DNA of 64,000 nucleotides from Phytoseiulus persimilis (lineage: Eukaryota; Arthropoda; Arachnida; Mesostigmata; Phytoseiidae), in assembly GCA_037576195.1 (NCBI GenBank), contig CM075101.1:5518001-5582000 (forward strand), written 5' to 3'. Every line of letters starts with the position of its first letter. The first letter of the stretch is position 1. Below are positions 48,601 to 58,300 of the stretch, in pieces. A program made the position numbers and the translations under genes. The notes beneath the pieces were generated by a model that saw only the letters and a program-made list of their open reading frames with translations, ran no database searches and had not been told where the DNA came from.

Positions 48601-51142
48601 CCTCACTCCGTGTTCCTGAGTCGGATGTCCAATGACCGAACGTCCTCAAACGAGCGACTGGGAATCAGTCAACGCAGGTGGTTTCGAATTATCTCTCATT
48701 TCGCGAATTTCGAGACTCCCGAACCATCGAAACCTGAATGAGCTCATTCGGCAAGCCATTCAGGACAAGACTCTCTTGGAACGACGAGCTCTCGGGAAGA
48801 GCCGAGGCGGACGCTCGCGGTCCCAACTGGGACTCTCCTAAACGGAACAGTCGATCCCGGGCAGGGTCCCAGATTGTTTTTTCGGGCGACTCGAATTCAG
48901 CGACCCGCGTCTAGAGCGAGTGCTCCGAGCTGCGGCAACAGGCAAGAGCAACAACGGCCAGGACAGGCGCATGTGTAATTACAATGAAGTCCATTTGTCG
49001 ACCGACGACAACGACCGCGATGACGGCCTCGCCCTGCATTAGACTTATTTCGGATCGCCATGCAACTGCGCTCGCGCGGGCGAAACGGTACACTACAACG
49101 ATGTGACGATTTTGATGAGTGGCGCGAATAGAAACGGTGGAGCGTCCGCCGGGGAAATTATTCTTGATGACAGCATCAGGCGCGGGGAAGGTTGGTCGGC
49201 GGGCGAGCAGGCTGAGCGGCCTGAGGTCTGGTGTTAAAAATTCTTGTGGATCAACCCGCTGAATCATCAGCAGTGTTTTTTCGTTCTCAGCAGTCGACCG
49301 ACGGGCCGCCGCCGACAGGCCGGTCGAGTTGTTCGACCTGTTCGAAGATATATTTGGCCAAGCCCAGGGCGGGGGGACGGGGGGGGGGGGGGGGGGGGGG
49401 GGAGCGAACGACGAGCTAAGTTGGCGAGTGGCTCGTGACAGATAACGGCTCGGACAGCCGGCAGCTAACAGGCCGCCTGTTTGCCGCGTCCGGATATCTT
49501 CGCCCACTCTGTCGGGTCCTGGCGCCGCCGTTGTCGGAGTCGCGGTTGTTTCAGAAGCGGCAGCGGCGGTACCATCACCCCACATGGGGAAGTCATCGGC
49601 CTCGCTACAGGAACATCTTCCGCCGACGTCGCTATATTCGACGATTCCAACTACGGTTGGTTTGTGTGAGTTGCTCGATCCCGCAGCTGCGGTGATGGCG
49701 GCGGAACCGAGTTAAGCAATCGTTACGCGCAGAGCTCCCATGAACACTGGCAGGAGCGTTCTCCGGTTTTACTTCCCCGGCCGGAGCTCGTTCGCCGGCT
49801 TGCTTCCGTCGTTCGAATATGAGAGGGCCTTCTTGGCCCACAGGCAAATTATGTGTAAGGCAGGTGCGGCTGAGTGCCGCGGGGAGCTGGGACAGCGAAC
49901 TCGAGAGCTAACATCCAGCCAACTCCGGTCTCAAAAGTAGAGACACTGCTCGACCATCTCCAGCCGGTGGCCGAGAGTCGGCCAGGTAACTCCTTAAAAC
50001 ATACTTCGCTGCAGGTGTCGCGGCTGATTTTGTTGCTGTTCCGAGACCATCGCTCGGCGGCGGCGGCAACAGCTACTGCATTCCGTCTTTTCCAACGCGG
50101 GAGGAGGTGCTTGAGTCGAGCGCCGAAGCTCATCCGCGTCCTCCGCTCGCGCGTCTCCGCTGACAGCAATCTTCTCTCTGGAGAGGTTTCCGCGTTTAGA
50201 ACAGCGTCAGCGACGTCAACTCGTCGAAGCCACTCCCGATGGACACGTGGAGGTTCAGTCTGTCAGCCAGGCGGTCGACGAGCTGCGAATGCGTGTCGTG
50301 ACCAATGGCGTTTCAGGTCGGAAGGCTCTGATCGTATTACTCTACCAACTACGACTGAGGAGAGCCTGCAGGCTGCGAAGCTTGGCAAGCGGCTGGCGGG
50401 CTCGCGCCTGGCTCCGCTGGCCGGATAGGTCGGGCAACGTAGATTGACATTGACCGCCCGTCTGGCCGCCGATCTTTCGGACGGTCGGCTGCGAGTTGCC
50501 TGGCTTAGTCACAGGAGCAGCAGAGGCCCTAATCGAGCGTTTTTGCCTCCTGGAAAGGAAAACGTCCGCCAGACAGCGAGCGGACACGCAATTCCAATCG
50601 CCCGAAGTCTCACTGCCCGGGCAATCGGATTTTCGAGCGGGCCGCTAGGTCCTGTGCGTGATTCGAGCCCGGACAACGCGGGAACTCGAGACACGGCAAC
50701 CGAGAGCGAAAATAATTCCTCCAAGAGACTCTCGTTCTGAGGAAAGAGTCCGATCACGCATCTGGTGGAGCGAGGTCCGAGCATAATGAGCTCTTCTGCC
50801 ATGTAGCATCGATTCAGGGTCGATTCAGGCGGCAGCAGCGCTTCGTCTAGGAATGCGCGGGAACTCGAGTTCTCTGCGAAGTTGATGTTCTCAGACATCC
50901 CGCTGTCGTTCTGTCGATTGATGATATTGAATCGAGAAAACGGGCTCCGAAAGCCTTCGTCCCTCGTTTTAACAAACCGCTCCCTAATCTCAGCCGAAGA
51001 ACCAGTGCAATGAGGTTTCTCCCCAACAGTCGAGGCGTCGCGGTCTGAAAGGAAAGAGGAGACTCACCTCTTCTTCCGTGTTCACGGAGTCCATGCTCTG
51101 ACTGAGAGTCATTGGGCTTTCGTTGGTTCCGTTAGCAGACAT
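30587..51142 (-). CDS. cpo: Couch potato / RBPMS-family RNA-binding protein, seven exons placed, 3' end open
   Basis: A single-RRM protein that binds CAC-containing RNA as a dimer and controls mRNA processing and localisation. In flies it acts in neurons and in dormancy traits; vertebrate relatives are RBPMS/RBPMS2. Coding exons (minus): 51142-51068, 38554-38423, 38090-38028, 37639-37471, 32969-32848, 31960-31792 and 30678-30587. Phases join throughout: 0, 0, 0, 1, 0, 1, 0. They give 274 residues before an open 3' end. The RRM begins at residue 26 with RNP2 as LFVSGL (29-34) and RNP1 as PVGFVTFS (70-77). It ends in the family signature [20 protein letters not shown]. The C-terminal half is low-complexity, rich in Ala, Ser, Thr, Gln and Pro, with [18 protein letters not shown] and [11 protein letters not shown]. 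The start ATG is preceded in frame by TGA at 51271-51269, with no other ATG between, so MSANG is the likely N-terminus. Introns range from 332 bp to 12.5 kb. Alternative first exons, common in this gene, could lie outside the window. Confidence 0.95.
30679..31791 (-). other. couch potato intron 6
   Basis: A 1.1 kb intron with no open reading frame of note. It carries, on the opposite strand, the 5S-rRNA-like box at 30840-30857. Confidence 0.7.
30840..30857 (+). repeat. 5S rRNA box-C-like sequence
   Basis: GTATTTGGATGGGAGACC differs by one base from GTACTTGGATGGGAGACC, which is part of the internal promoter region of many animal 5S rRNA genes. The bases further out do not follow 5S rRNA: no clear box A at the right spacing and no 3' stem. 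It is therefore a fragment, for example from a 5S-derived SINE or a decayed pseudogene, or a rare chance match. Confidence 0.4.
31792..31960 (-). CDS. cpo: couch potato exon 6 (Ser/Thr/Ala-rich)
   Basis: Acceptor TTGTTTCAG, donor GTGAGC, 56 codons plus one base. The sequence begins [10 protein letters not shown] and continues with a Thr/Ala/Ser-rich stretch to [15 protein letters not shown]. Retention of the intron would add [10 protein letters not shown] and a stop. Confidence 0.9.
31961..32847 (-). other. couch potato intron 5
   Basis: An 887-base intron between exons 5 and 6, starting GTGAGT and ending TTTCAG on the minus strand. No embedded gene or repeat was recognised. Confidence 0.7.
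32848..32969 (-). CDS. cpo: couch potato exon 5 (conserved [10 protein letters not shown] block)
   Basis: Acceptor CTTTTCAG, donor GTGAGT. Two bases complete a Gln codon begun in exon 4. Then come [20 protein letters not shown] and a stretch ending in HPALHAQLP. This matches the conserved block after the RRM linker in arthropod couch potato proteins (W-HPL-Y, HPALH-Q-P). Retention of the intron gives VST and a stop immediately. Confidence 0.9.
32970..37470 (-). other. couch potato intron 4
   Basis: A 4.5 kb intron. It includes a CAA triplet run at 33170-33190 (plus strand), a TA-poor stretch with no recognised element, and only short chance frames. Confidence 0.6.
33170..33190. repeat. (CAA)n microsatellite
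   Basis: About seven CAA triplets inside couch potato intron 4. Confidence 0.85.
37471..37639 (-). CDS. cpo: couch potato exon 4 (end of RRM and linker)
   Basis: Acceptor GTCCCACAG, donor GTGAGT, 56 codons plus one base. It reads [19 protein letters not shown], then [13 protein letters not shown] and a linker ending HPLTG. The only usable acceptor adds one Gln at the junction (ELQ-QGVRF). Confidence 0.95.
38028..38090 (-). CDS. cpo: couch potato exon 3 (RNP1)
   Basis: A 63-base exon with acceptor TTTTTTTCCAG and donor GTGAGT. It encodes [20 protein letters not shown] plus a final Gln and contains the RNP1 motif of the RRM. Phase 0 on both sides. Confidence 0.95.
38423..38554 (-). CDS. cpo: couch potato exon 2 (RNP2)
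   Basis: A 132-base exon with acceptor CTGTTTCAG and donor GTGAGT. It begins [18 protein letters not shown] and ends KNGKTSS. These are the first strands and helix of the RRM, almost identical to insect couch potato proteins. Phase 0 on both sides. Confidence 0.95.
40887..40904. repeat. (CT)n microsatellite
   Basis: CT dinucleotide run followed by CCCTCCCTCC inside couch potato intron 1. Confidence 0.85.
44053..44064. repeat. G homopolymer, 12 bases
   Basis: Twelve consecutive G on the plus strand within intron 1, embedded in G/A-rich DNA. Confidence 0.9.
46350..46874 (-). pseudogene. Unidentified coding-like frame interrupted by TAG
   Basis: The frame from 46787 down to 46350 encodes about 145 residues with strongly C/G-ending codons. 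It begins with two hydrophobic stretches ([19 protein letters not shown], then [16 protein letters not shown]). Directly upstream, in the same frame but across a TAG at 46790-46788, lies another hydrophobic stretch ([15 protein letters not shown]) ending in CAC. The three could be membrane segments of one protein. It sits inside couch potato intron 1 on the same strand. No family was recognised. A second frame on the same strand (46195-46794) is also open, so coding status is uncertain. It could be a decayed gene, a nested gene with an unrecognised intron around the TAG, or chance. Confidence 0.25.
49379..49402. repeat. G homopolymer, 24 bases
   Basis: Twenty-four consecutive G on the plus strand, just after a shorter run (49371-49376). 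It lies in couch potato intron 1, about 1.7 kb downstream of the start exon, so the transcript would carry a C run. It can form a G-quadruplex in DNA on the plus strand. Confidence 0.9.
51068..51142 (-). CDS. cpo: couch potato exon 1 with start codon
   Basis: Twenty-five codons from ATG (51142-51140), encoding [19 protein letters not shown] and then VNTEEE, with a GTGAGT donor in phase 0. The Glu-Glu-Glu before the RRM (continuing VRTLFVSG in exon 2) matches the arthropod family. An in-frame TGA at 51271-51269 and the absence of other in-frame ATGs between support this start. The exon continues upstream as 5' UTR. Confidence 0.85.
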
Positions 51143-51410
51143 GTCGAACACTCTGAAGTCGGATTTGATGTCGTGGATGGTTTTGAACTGTCGATGTAAT
51201 TCCTCGTTGAAGCACTTTATCAAACTGACCCGGAGCCGCGGCTGGAGTCGATCGTTCCGTGACCGTATTCACTTCTCTCAGCGCTCGAAGACCCTACCGA
51301 CTTCGATACTTCAAGGGTGCTGCTTCGGCGGAGCTGATTCCGTCGCTGACGGCAGAGTTCAACTTGACGCCGTTCACTTGATACTCGCAATAACGCAGCT
51401 TGATGAAAAT

Positions 51411-51470
51411 GATGATGATGGCGGCGGTAGCGGTCGTGGTAGTGGTGTTGGTGGTGGCGGTAGATGGTGA
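51411..51470. repeat. GAT/GGT triplet-rich low-complexity DNA
   Basis: GATGATGATG followed by imperfect GGC/GGT triplets. It lies about 270 bases upstream of the couch potato ATG, so it may be in its 5' UTR or promoter. Confidence 0.8.
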
Positions 51471-52332
51471 TAGATTCTAGATCTAGCGAACAAAAACTCG
51501 ACACTCGAGGTAAAACACGTCACGGGATTCTAACAACTGGCAACAATTGCGAAGGGTCGAGCCGCTGCAAAGAAGAGAGAAAAAAAAGGGTCAGATTGTT
51601 AGTTCGAGTTCCCTGACAGGGTTTCCAGGAGGGCGACTCGTTCGGCGTCTCGCCCTGACCCGCCGACTTACTCCCGCCGGCTCCGCCGTAACTCGCCAGG
51701 AGCCGTCTTCCTCATCGATCGCCCCCGGGTTCGCGCGGCGTCCCGGATTTCTATCCGACCGCCGCCGCGAGCGTCACGGACAAAACTTTCCGCGGATCAG
51801 CCGCGCTCGGTAGCGCCCGCGATTCTCGACAGAAAACACTCCGTTCGGAGTCTGTCGTCAACACCCGAAAAGTGTTCCGTCAGCGCGGTAGCATTACATA
51901 TCCGCTGAGCGTTTGCCGAAGCTGTGAGATCTGGTCGCCGCCGCCGCTGCCACCGCCGTCGTCATTGTCGTGGTCGTTGCTGTCGGTAATGAGACCCAAA
52001 ACATCTGGTGGCTGACTGAGAGCACATGGTAGCCGAGCAGGCAAATCCACGAGGCCCATGGCAGGCATCCACATTGACGCCGCTTCCGTAACTTCAGCGC
52101 GAATGTAAGGACGGCAGCAGCATCTGCCGTCGACGGCGGTGGGTACCGTGTACGGCTGCAAAGCAACCGATCGCGCCAAAGACCTCGAGGCCTGGAGAAA
52201 AACAAACTTTTGGTTCCGATTCGAGCCGAGAGCTTTGGCTTTCAAGAGCGGACGAATCCTGCGAGGGCTTCAGAAGTGCAAACAGAAAGGAGTTCCTCGA
52301 TCCAGCTGATGGTCTGAAGGAGTTTGGATCGT

Positions 52333-52364
52333 CGCGAGATTCCACCGCGCCGCGAGATTCCACC
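52333..52364. repeat. Direct repeat of CGCGAGATTCCACC
   Basis: Two exact 14-base copies (52333-52346 and 52351-52364), 18 bases apart start to start, in non-coding DNA. Confidence 0.8.
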
Positions 52365-55300
52365 TCGTACTTTGTATTGTATCGGATTTATGAGCAAATG
52401 GCTCAGACCCATTGGGGCACAGAGCCATCACTGGACACCACGCACGCACCCCCGCAGACTTGCGCGAACGTTCAACGCGAGACCCGATGTGAATCGTTGC
52501 TCTCCTGGCGGTGCCAAGCCCCCACTCAGCGGCCTCTGCCCGAAGGGAACGATTCGTTCCTCCGTGGGGGCGGGGGGGATTTTTTCTCGTTTCTATGACT
52601 CCTCCGAATCCGTAGGAGATCAAAACAGGCGGGAACGAGAACACACACAGCATGCTCGTGGCAGTTTTCTGCGTCGGACAAGGAAGAGTCAACAGAACGA
52701 ACAATGTGTTGTGATCCGCCTCTGCGATGCGAGCTCGATCCGGAGTCCAAGTCCGCCACTACACGAGCTTCCGTTGAGCTGGGTCGCTAAAGGGATGAAG
52801 TCGCCGTGGATTGACGACTGCATCGAACGTCAAATCCAACCATGGACGTTCGAGCGCGGGGAATGCTCCCTCGGGAATATGGGGAGAAGAAGGGAGTGGG
52901 GCTGATTTCGAACTGGATAAGGAGCATCGGCCCGACGTGTCTTACGTGACCCAGTCAGTCCGACCACGAAACCGAATTAAGTTTCCCACAATCACTTGCT
53001 CCCTGCTTTTCGGACGCCGAAGACGGTCCATCGGAGCAAATAAAACGGAGTCAAGCACCCGATGGAGCTGCGAGGTTGCGCAACCCTGGCTCGGGAGTTT
53101 CAGAATATTTTTCAAGACTGGAACGCGCGTAATGGATGGTCCGAGCCGAGTTCCGACGGGCCGGTTCAACTGTGTTGCAGAGCACATCTCAGGGCAAATT
53201 ATCAAACGATGCCAACAAAGTGCGTTTAGCACAGTCCGCGACTTGTACCACTATGAGCTCCGCCGTTCTGTCGGGATCTTCGTCTGCATTCTTTCGGGCT
53301 TGCGCGATGCGCGGCCTTCGAGAAAGATTCTTCCGCATCGACGGCGCTCTCCGCGCCCAAGTGCAGTCTAGTCTTTCGTGGAATAGAGCCCGATCGCCAC
53401 AAACCGTGACATTACCGTCGCATAAGTCAAATCCCTGTTTTTCTCTTCCAGCCCGATCGGGCCTGCTGGGTTTTCTTTCATTGGTCTCGAGTCCCGGCGA
53501 GCTGGGAACTAAACGAATGACTTGCTCGCCAGGCGACTGACTAGCTGGCTGGCTGGCTGCACGACTCCACCCAGTTACATACAGTATGAGAGAAGCACGC
53601 CGCGCCGGCTCGCCAAACGACCAACCTACCGGCAAGTCGACCGAGCGACGAAGAACCGGCCAACATAACATAGTAGCTCGACATAGCTCACCTCTCCGAG
53701 CTTCACCCAGGGAAATACTACGAGTCTCATTCATGGGGTATTTCATTCTGCATTGTTTCTCTCATAAGTAACACGCCAGATATCACTCGGTGTTATTGAC
53801 GTCATTGAGATCCTCGACGGATCAATAGTGCGCCGGCGCTCAGCTCGAGTCACAACGGCTATTTCTGCGCTTTCGTTCTCCGTGTGGCGCCTTGGCGCTC
53901 TCTAGAAAATTGAAAAAAACGGGCCACCAAATACGCTCCGGAGTCGACTGCATTCCCTGTGAAATACGGTTCCCGCTCAGCTCATCTCCGCACAACTTTC
54001 AACGCGAACTCTTTCGGCTTCTCCCCACGCAGCCGAGGAGCCAACGGCTGTACGGCTTATGATTTTCCTCAGCCCGTGCAGATTCCTCCCAATGTACCTT
54101 TATCCGCCCTTTCACGCAACAAGCCGAAAGCTGTTCGCGAATTTTCCCCGGGGAGAAAGGAACTCGTCGGCCGTCTGAAGCTTTGTAGCGAGGCAAATCC
54201 CCTACTTCGCGGAGCCGCTTGACCTTAGTTCGTTTCGCGGAGCTTTTGGCACGCTGCGTAGATATGCAGCTAAGAAGCTTCTCTCGGCAGTTTTCCCCGT
54301 GAGTCTTATTTTTTTTTGTCCGGCAAACAGCGAATCGACGCGGAATCGCCGCTTTCAACCACAGAGTCAATATTTCCCATGTTTTTTTCCACAAAATGAA
54401 AAGATCTTGTGGTGCGACAGTGAGTCGGAAGGGAGTTTGAGACATCAGCTCGTCAGTTGAGCCATCTGTCCGTTGTGAAGCTTTTGGGCAATTCAGCGGA
54501 AGTCAAATTCAGGAATGCAGCCGTCGTTTGGGAGTCTTTGGAAACGTCCCGTTCTACCAAGCGCTCTGCGTCAACTTTCAGCGCCGTGCTCTATCCCGGT
54601 CGTATCTAGCCGTTCCAATTTTTCGGTTCACAACGTGCGTCCTCCTCGACAAGACTCCACTTCGCGCCTACACGGTCCGTCTTCCCAAGTTTCCGTTATC
54701 TCCGAGGCGTGAACGGAAGAGGAAAGAAAGAGGCAGCGCAAGCGGAGGCGCCACTCGGTTCATGTCAGGGTGGAAAGTGCTCGATCCCCAGCCAGGTCCA
54801 CCGCATGTCGTCCAGGCACAACGCAGCGTTTCGATTCCGAGTGACAGGAAAGTCGTTCCAGAACTCGAGGGGAATCGCTCGGCAAATCAGGGGACACGAC
54901 ATCCGCGAGGAATAGTCCACTGCGAGCTCCCGGGAAATCCGTTGGAGACGCATGAGACCAGGAATCACGGCGGCGCTCTCAAGGTCGCACATAGCGGAGC
55001 TTCTGTATCTCAGCTGCTCTGTCCCCGAAGACACCTTAAGCGGCTTTATCGCGCAGGTCGATGGTAAGAAGCAATCTAATCAACTGTGATAGACTTATTC
55101 GTGTATTGAACTGATGCGACCGAAAGGCGCTGCCGTTGGGCCAAGTCCATGGCTTTCGCTCTCGTTCCAGATTGCGACGTGCAGGGCGACAGCCAGGAAA
55201 GAGGGAGGGAGTTGGCCTTCCGAGCGGCAACTAGATCGGTGCCAGCCGAGATGGCGACAGCGACAGTTAACTCTCAACGTTGCGTTTGTTCGCAGGAAGT

Positions 55301-58300
55301 TCGATAACCTGTTGAGCGTGGGAATTTCAATGCGTAACGCGTTGATAATGGCAGTGACTCGCTGCGAACAATAAAGAACAAGCAGCGCTCCCGCATCATC
55401 CTCGTTACTGTGTCCCTCCGAAGCGCCGCGACTTTGACACGGTCAGAAAGCTCGAGTGCGTGTGATCCGACGAAACTATTGTCGCTGTTGCGATAAGGCG
55501 GTAGCACGAGCTCGTGACGGATCGCTCTGACGAGACTGCTGACGGCGCCCACTTTGGTCCGCGCGTGCTCGGTCCCCGACCCGGGGCACGACCCGGGGCC
55601 CAAGCCAAGGTCGGCTCCAATGCAAAACCTGAATCAGGCCGTAGTACGACCGCTAGTACTACTTCTACGGTCATTATCAATCCCGCGATATGATGTTCAC
55701 GTACCGAGCAGGCACTCTTTAGGCTCTGGTCACGTCAGAGCCGTGCGGACTCCGCGTTTCCACGAAACGTGGCACGGTACAGTCGATCTACCACGCAGAA
55801 ATCGTGCGTGTTTCTCCCGGGGAAACTGATAGCTGAAGTCCGCTCACTCGATGATACGTTAATTGACAACCGGACCGATACAAGCTTCCATTGATCACCC
55901 TTCTCTCCGGGCGGGTCCGCGGCGGGAACCGATCGGAAAAACCCTTCCAGGATAATGCCGAGCACACCGACGAGAGAGACTACCACGCGAAAAACTGTCG
56001 CTCCGACAGCAACTGAACACGCATTCAACGACGATTCCTACAGCCGGGCTTCGGGTGGCGGAGGATCTGGCATGCGGGGCTTCGGAGGGGAACTCTTCAT
56101 AGCGTGAGGAGCTGTGCCGCTAGGTTTGTTTGTGACTCACAGTTGCAGGTGTTGGCTCGTTCGGTTTTGCTAGGTGCAAGTCTTTTCGGTTGCAATGGTA
56201 ATCCGGGGTTGTTTTTGTTTAGTTGCTTCACCACTCTTTCGGGAGGAGGGAGTCGCTGGCGGATGTTTTCCCCTCAGCTAAGCTCTCGTCGATGAGGGAA
56301 TTTTTACAGGATGAGAATGAGTTTTCCGCGCTTGTTTACCGTTCCGCTTAGTGTGAAGTGCTGAGCATGCCTCGTGTCATGGGATCGCGCGCACTTCTCG
56401 TGAAATACTCGCCGGCCCCCGGCCGATCCCAACCTGGCCGTCTACCTGAGAGAGGGAACTACCAGGAGAGGGTCGCGCACCTCAGCGCACCTCAACGTAC
56501 CTCAGCTCACCACAGCTGAAGCGGCCGAGCTCGTCTCTACCAGGTGGCCAGCTACGCTCCCCCATGGGCCCTGTTTACCTACTCTCGTTCGCTCCACCGA
56601 GCCGCCCGCCCGCCCGCCAGCTCGTTTGCCCACTTGCTCGCTCGGCCGCAATGCCGCATGCCAACTAGGCCCGAGCGCACACGATTCCGTCAGCACTCGC
56701 TTTCCACAGATTAAATACGAGCCCACTCGTTCTCTTGCGGGACTCGTCGCGTGCGTAACATTCTCGAGGACCACCACTGCGGACCACAAAGCTTACGCAA
56801 GCAAGCACTCGAGCCGTCGGGCGATACGGGCTCGGTCGCGCGCCGTGGTCTAATATCCTGCCTTGACACTCGGGTTTCTGACCCTGGTCCGCGGGAAACC
56901 CGCATTGACCGCGTTCTGACACCCGGCTCGCTCTCGACAACGACGACGTTGACTTTGGGCCTCGAATTTTTCTCAGAATTCAGCTCCCGGCACCTGTCAG
57001 CACGCCTGCTCTGGTCTGCGATAACTTTGCCCGAAGTCCTTGGATGAGCCGCAGCGCCTGCATGGCTGAGGTTCCAGGAAAAAATGCTTTCGAAAGCGCA
57101 TTCTGGATAGAGGAGCGTTTCCATCGCTCGCACATGGGAACCAACAGTGACTAATTTCGCGTTTTCGAACGACGCGAACACCTGCCGAAATTCACTCCTG
57201 TCAGCTGCGGCGCTGGAGGCCAGATCGAACAGAAACCTCTCGTGTCGACGGCCCCGTCCCCTACCACTCCTGCTCCGATGCCGTCGGCGCAGCTCTGTCC
57301 GACGACTCGTTCGCCTCCTCGAACCACTGCCGCCCACCACCATCTACTGTTCTGAAAATGATGACGTATGTGTGCGTTCGTTTCCACTCTCGTGGCTTCC
57401 CTCTGTCGTCTTTCGCCGCCGCCGGGACATCATGCCCCCTCGATTCATCCTTTGTCTCCCAGCGAGCTTACGTCGACACCCCCGACTGATATTATGGCCG
57501 ACGCCGGGAGCGGAGAAAACAATTGGTTCGTCGGGAAAACATCGAAGCGTTGGTCGACCACATAATCTATTGGTCAAATCAATTGTCGGGCCCTTCCCGA
57601 AATTGCTCTCCTGACTGATGCCCCACTGATCGCGTGACGTGCATTCCGCCTGGTGGCGAACCGCATCGTTTCGGACCAAGTGGGGTCCCACGGAGCGGAG
57701 AGCGAGACCGCGCACATCGGTTTCGTAACATTTTGCACGGAGCTCGTTCGCTCGGGTAGAACAGTTCCACCGGATCAATGGCTCTCTTCAAACCTCTTCT
57801 CATCCTTCCCCAATCGTCCTGTCTGCTCCTGCGTCTCCATGCGTTTTTCCGTCCGCCCTTCCTCAGCCCCTTGATTTCATTTGCCTTCCCCTTTTTTCCC
57901 ATTTCCATCCCAACTTCTCCCCCTCGCTTCCATTTCCTCCTCGCCCTCTTCTCCATCTCGTTTTGGCGCAGCCACTGTCCTGAAGGAACTTCGTGGACAC
58001 AAGTGAGCAATTCTTCTTCAGATTTCAGGTGCGCCATTGTTTCCCCGTGTCGTCTCGAAATCTTGTTGTCGAGACCTCCTCTTACTCCAAACCCACGCAC
58101 ACATTTTTCTAAAACGCGGTGGAAAAGGCTTCCCCGTCGTGCCCGTGCAGTCTTCACAGAGCAAAAGTATGAACGATGGAGGAGGAAGTGGCGGCGGCAA
58201 CGAATAGCAGATGCCTCGCGCAAAAATAACGTTCAATGCCTTTTGTTCTGCAGCCGTATTTGCATACACTGCAAATTATCCATGGTGTCTTCCTCGCGTA

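Larger units (their letters stand above)
38555..51067 (-). other. couch potato intron 1 (12.5 kb)
   Basis: A large intron between the start exon and the RRM exons. It contains a CT microsatellite (40887-40904), a 12-G run (44053-44064), ACGC-rich and CCAGCTCG-type low-complexity DNA (about 40.9-41.3 and 47.9-48.0 kb), and a 24-G run (49379-49402). It also has a minus-strand coding-like frame at 46350-46787 listed separately. Alternative first exons joining in phase 0 to exon 2 may be present, but none could be identified. Confidence 0.55.
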
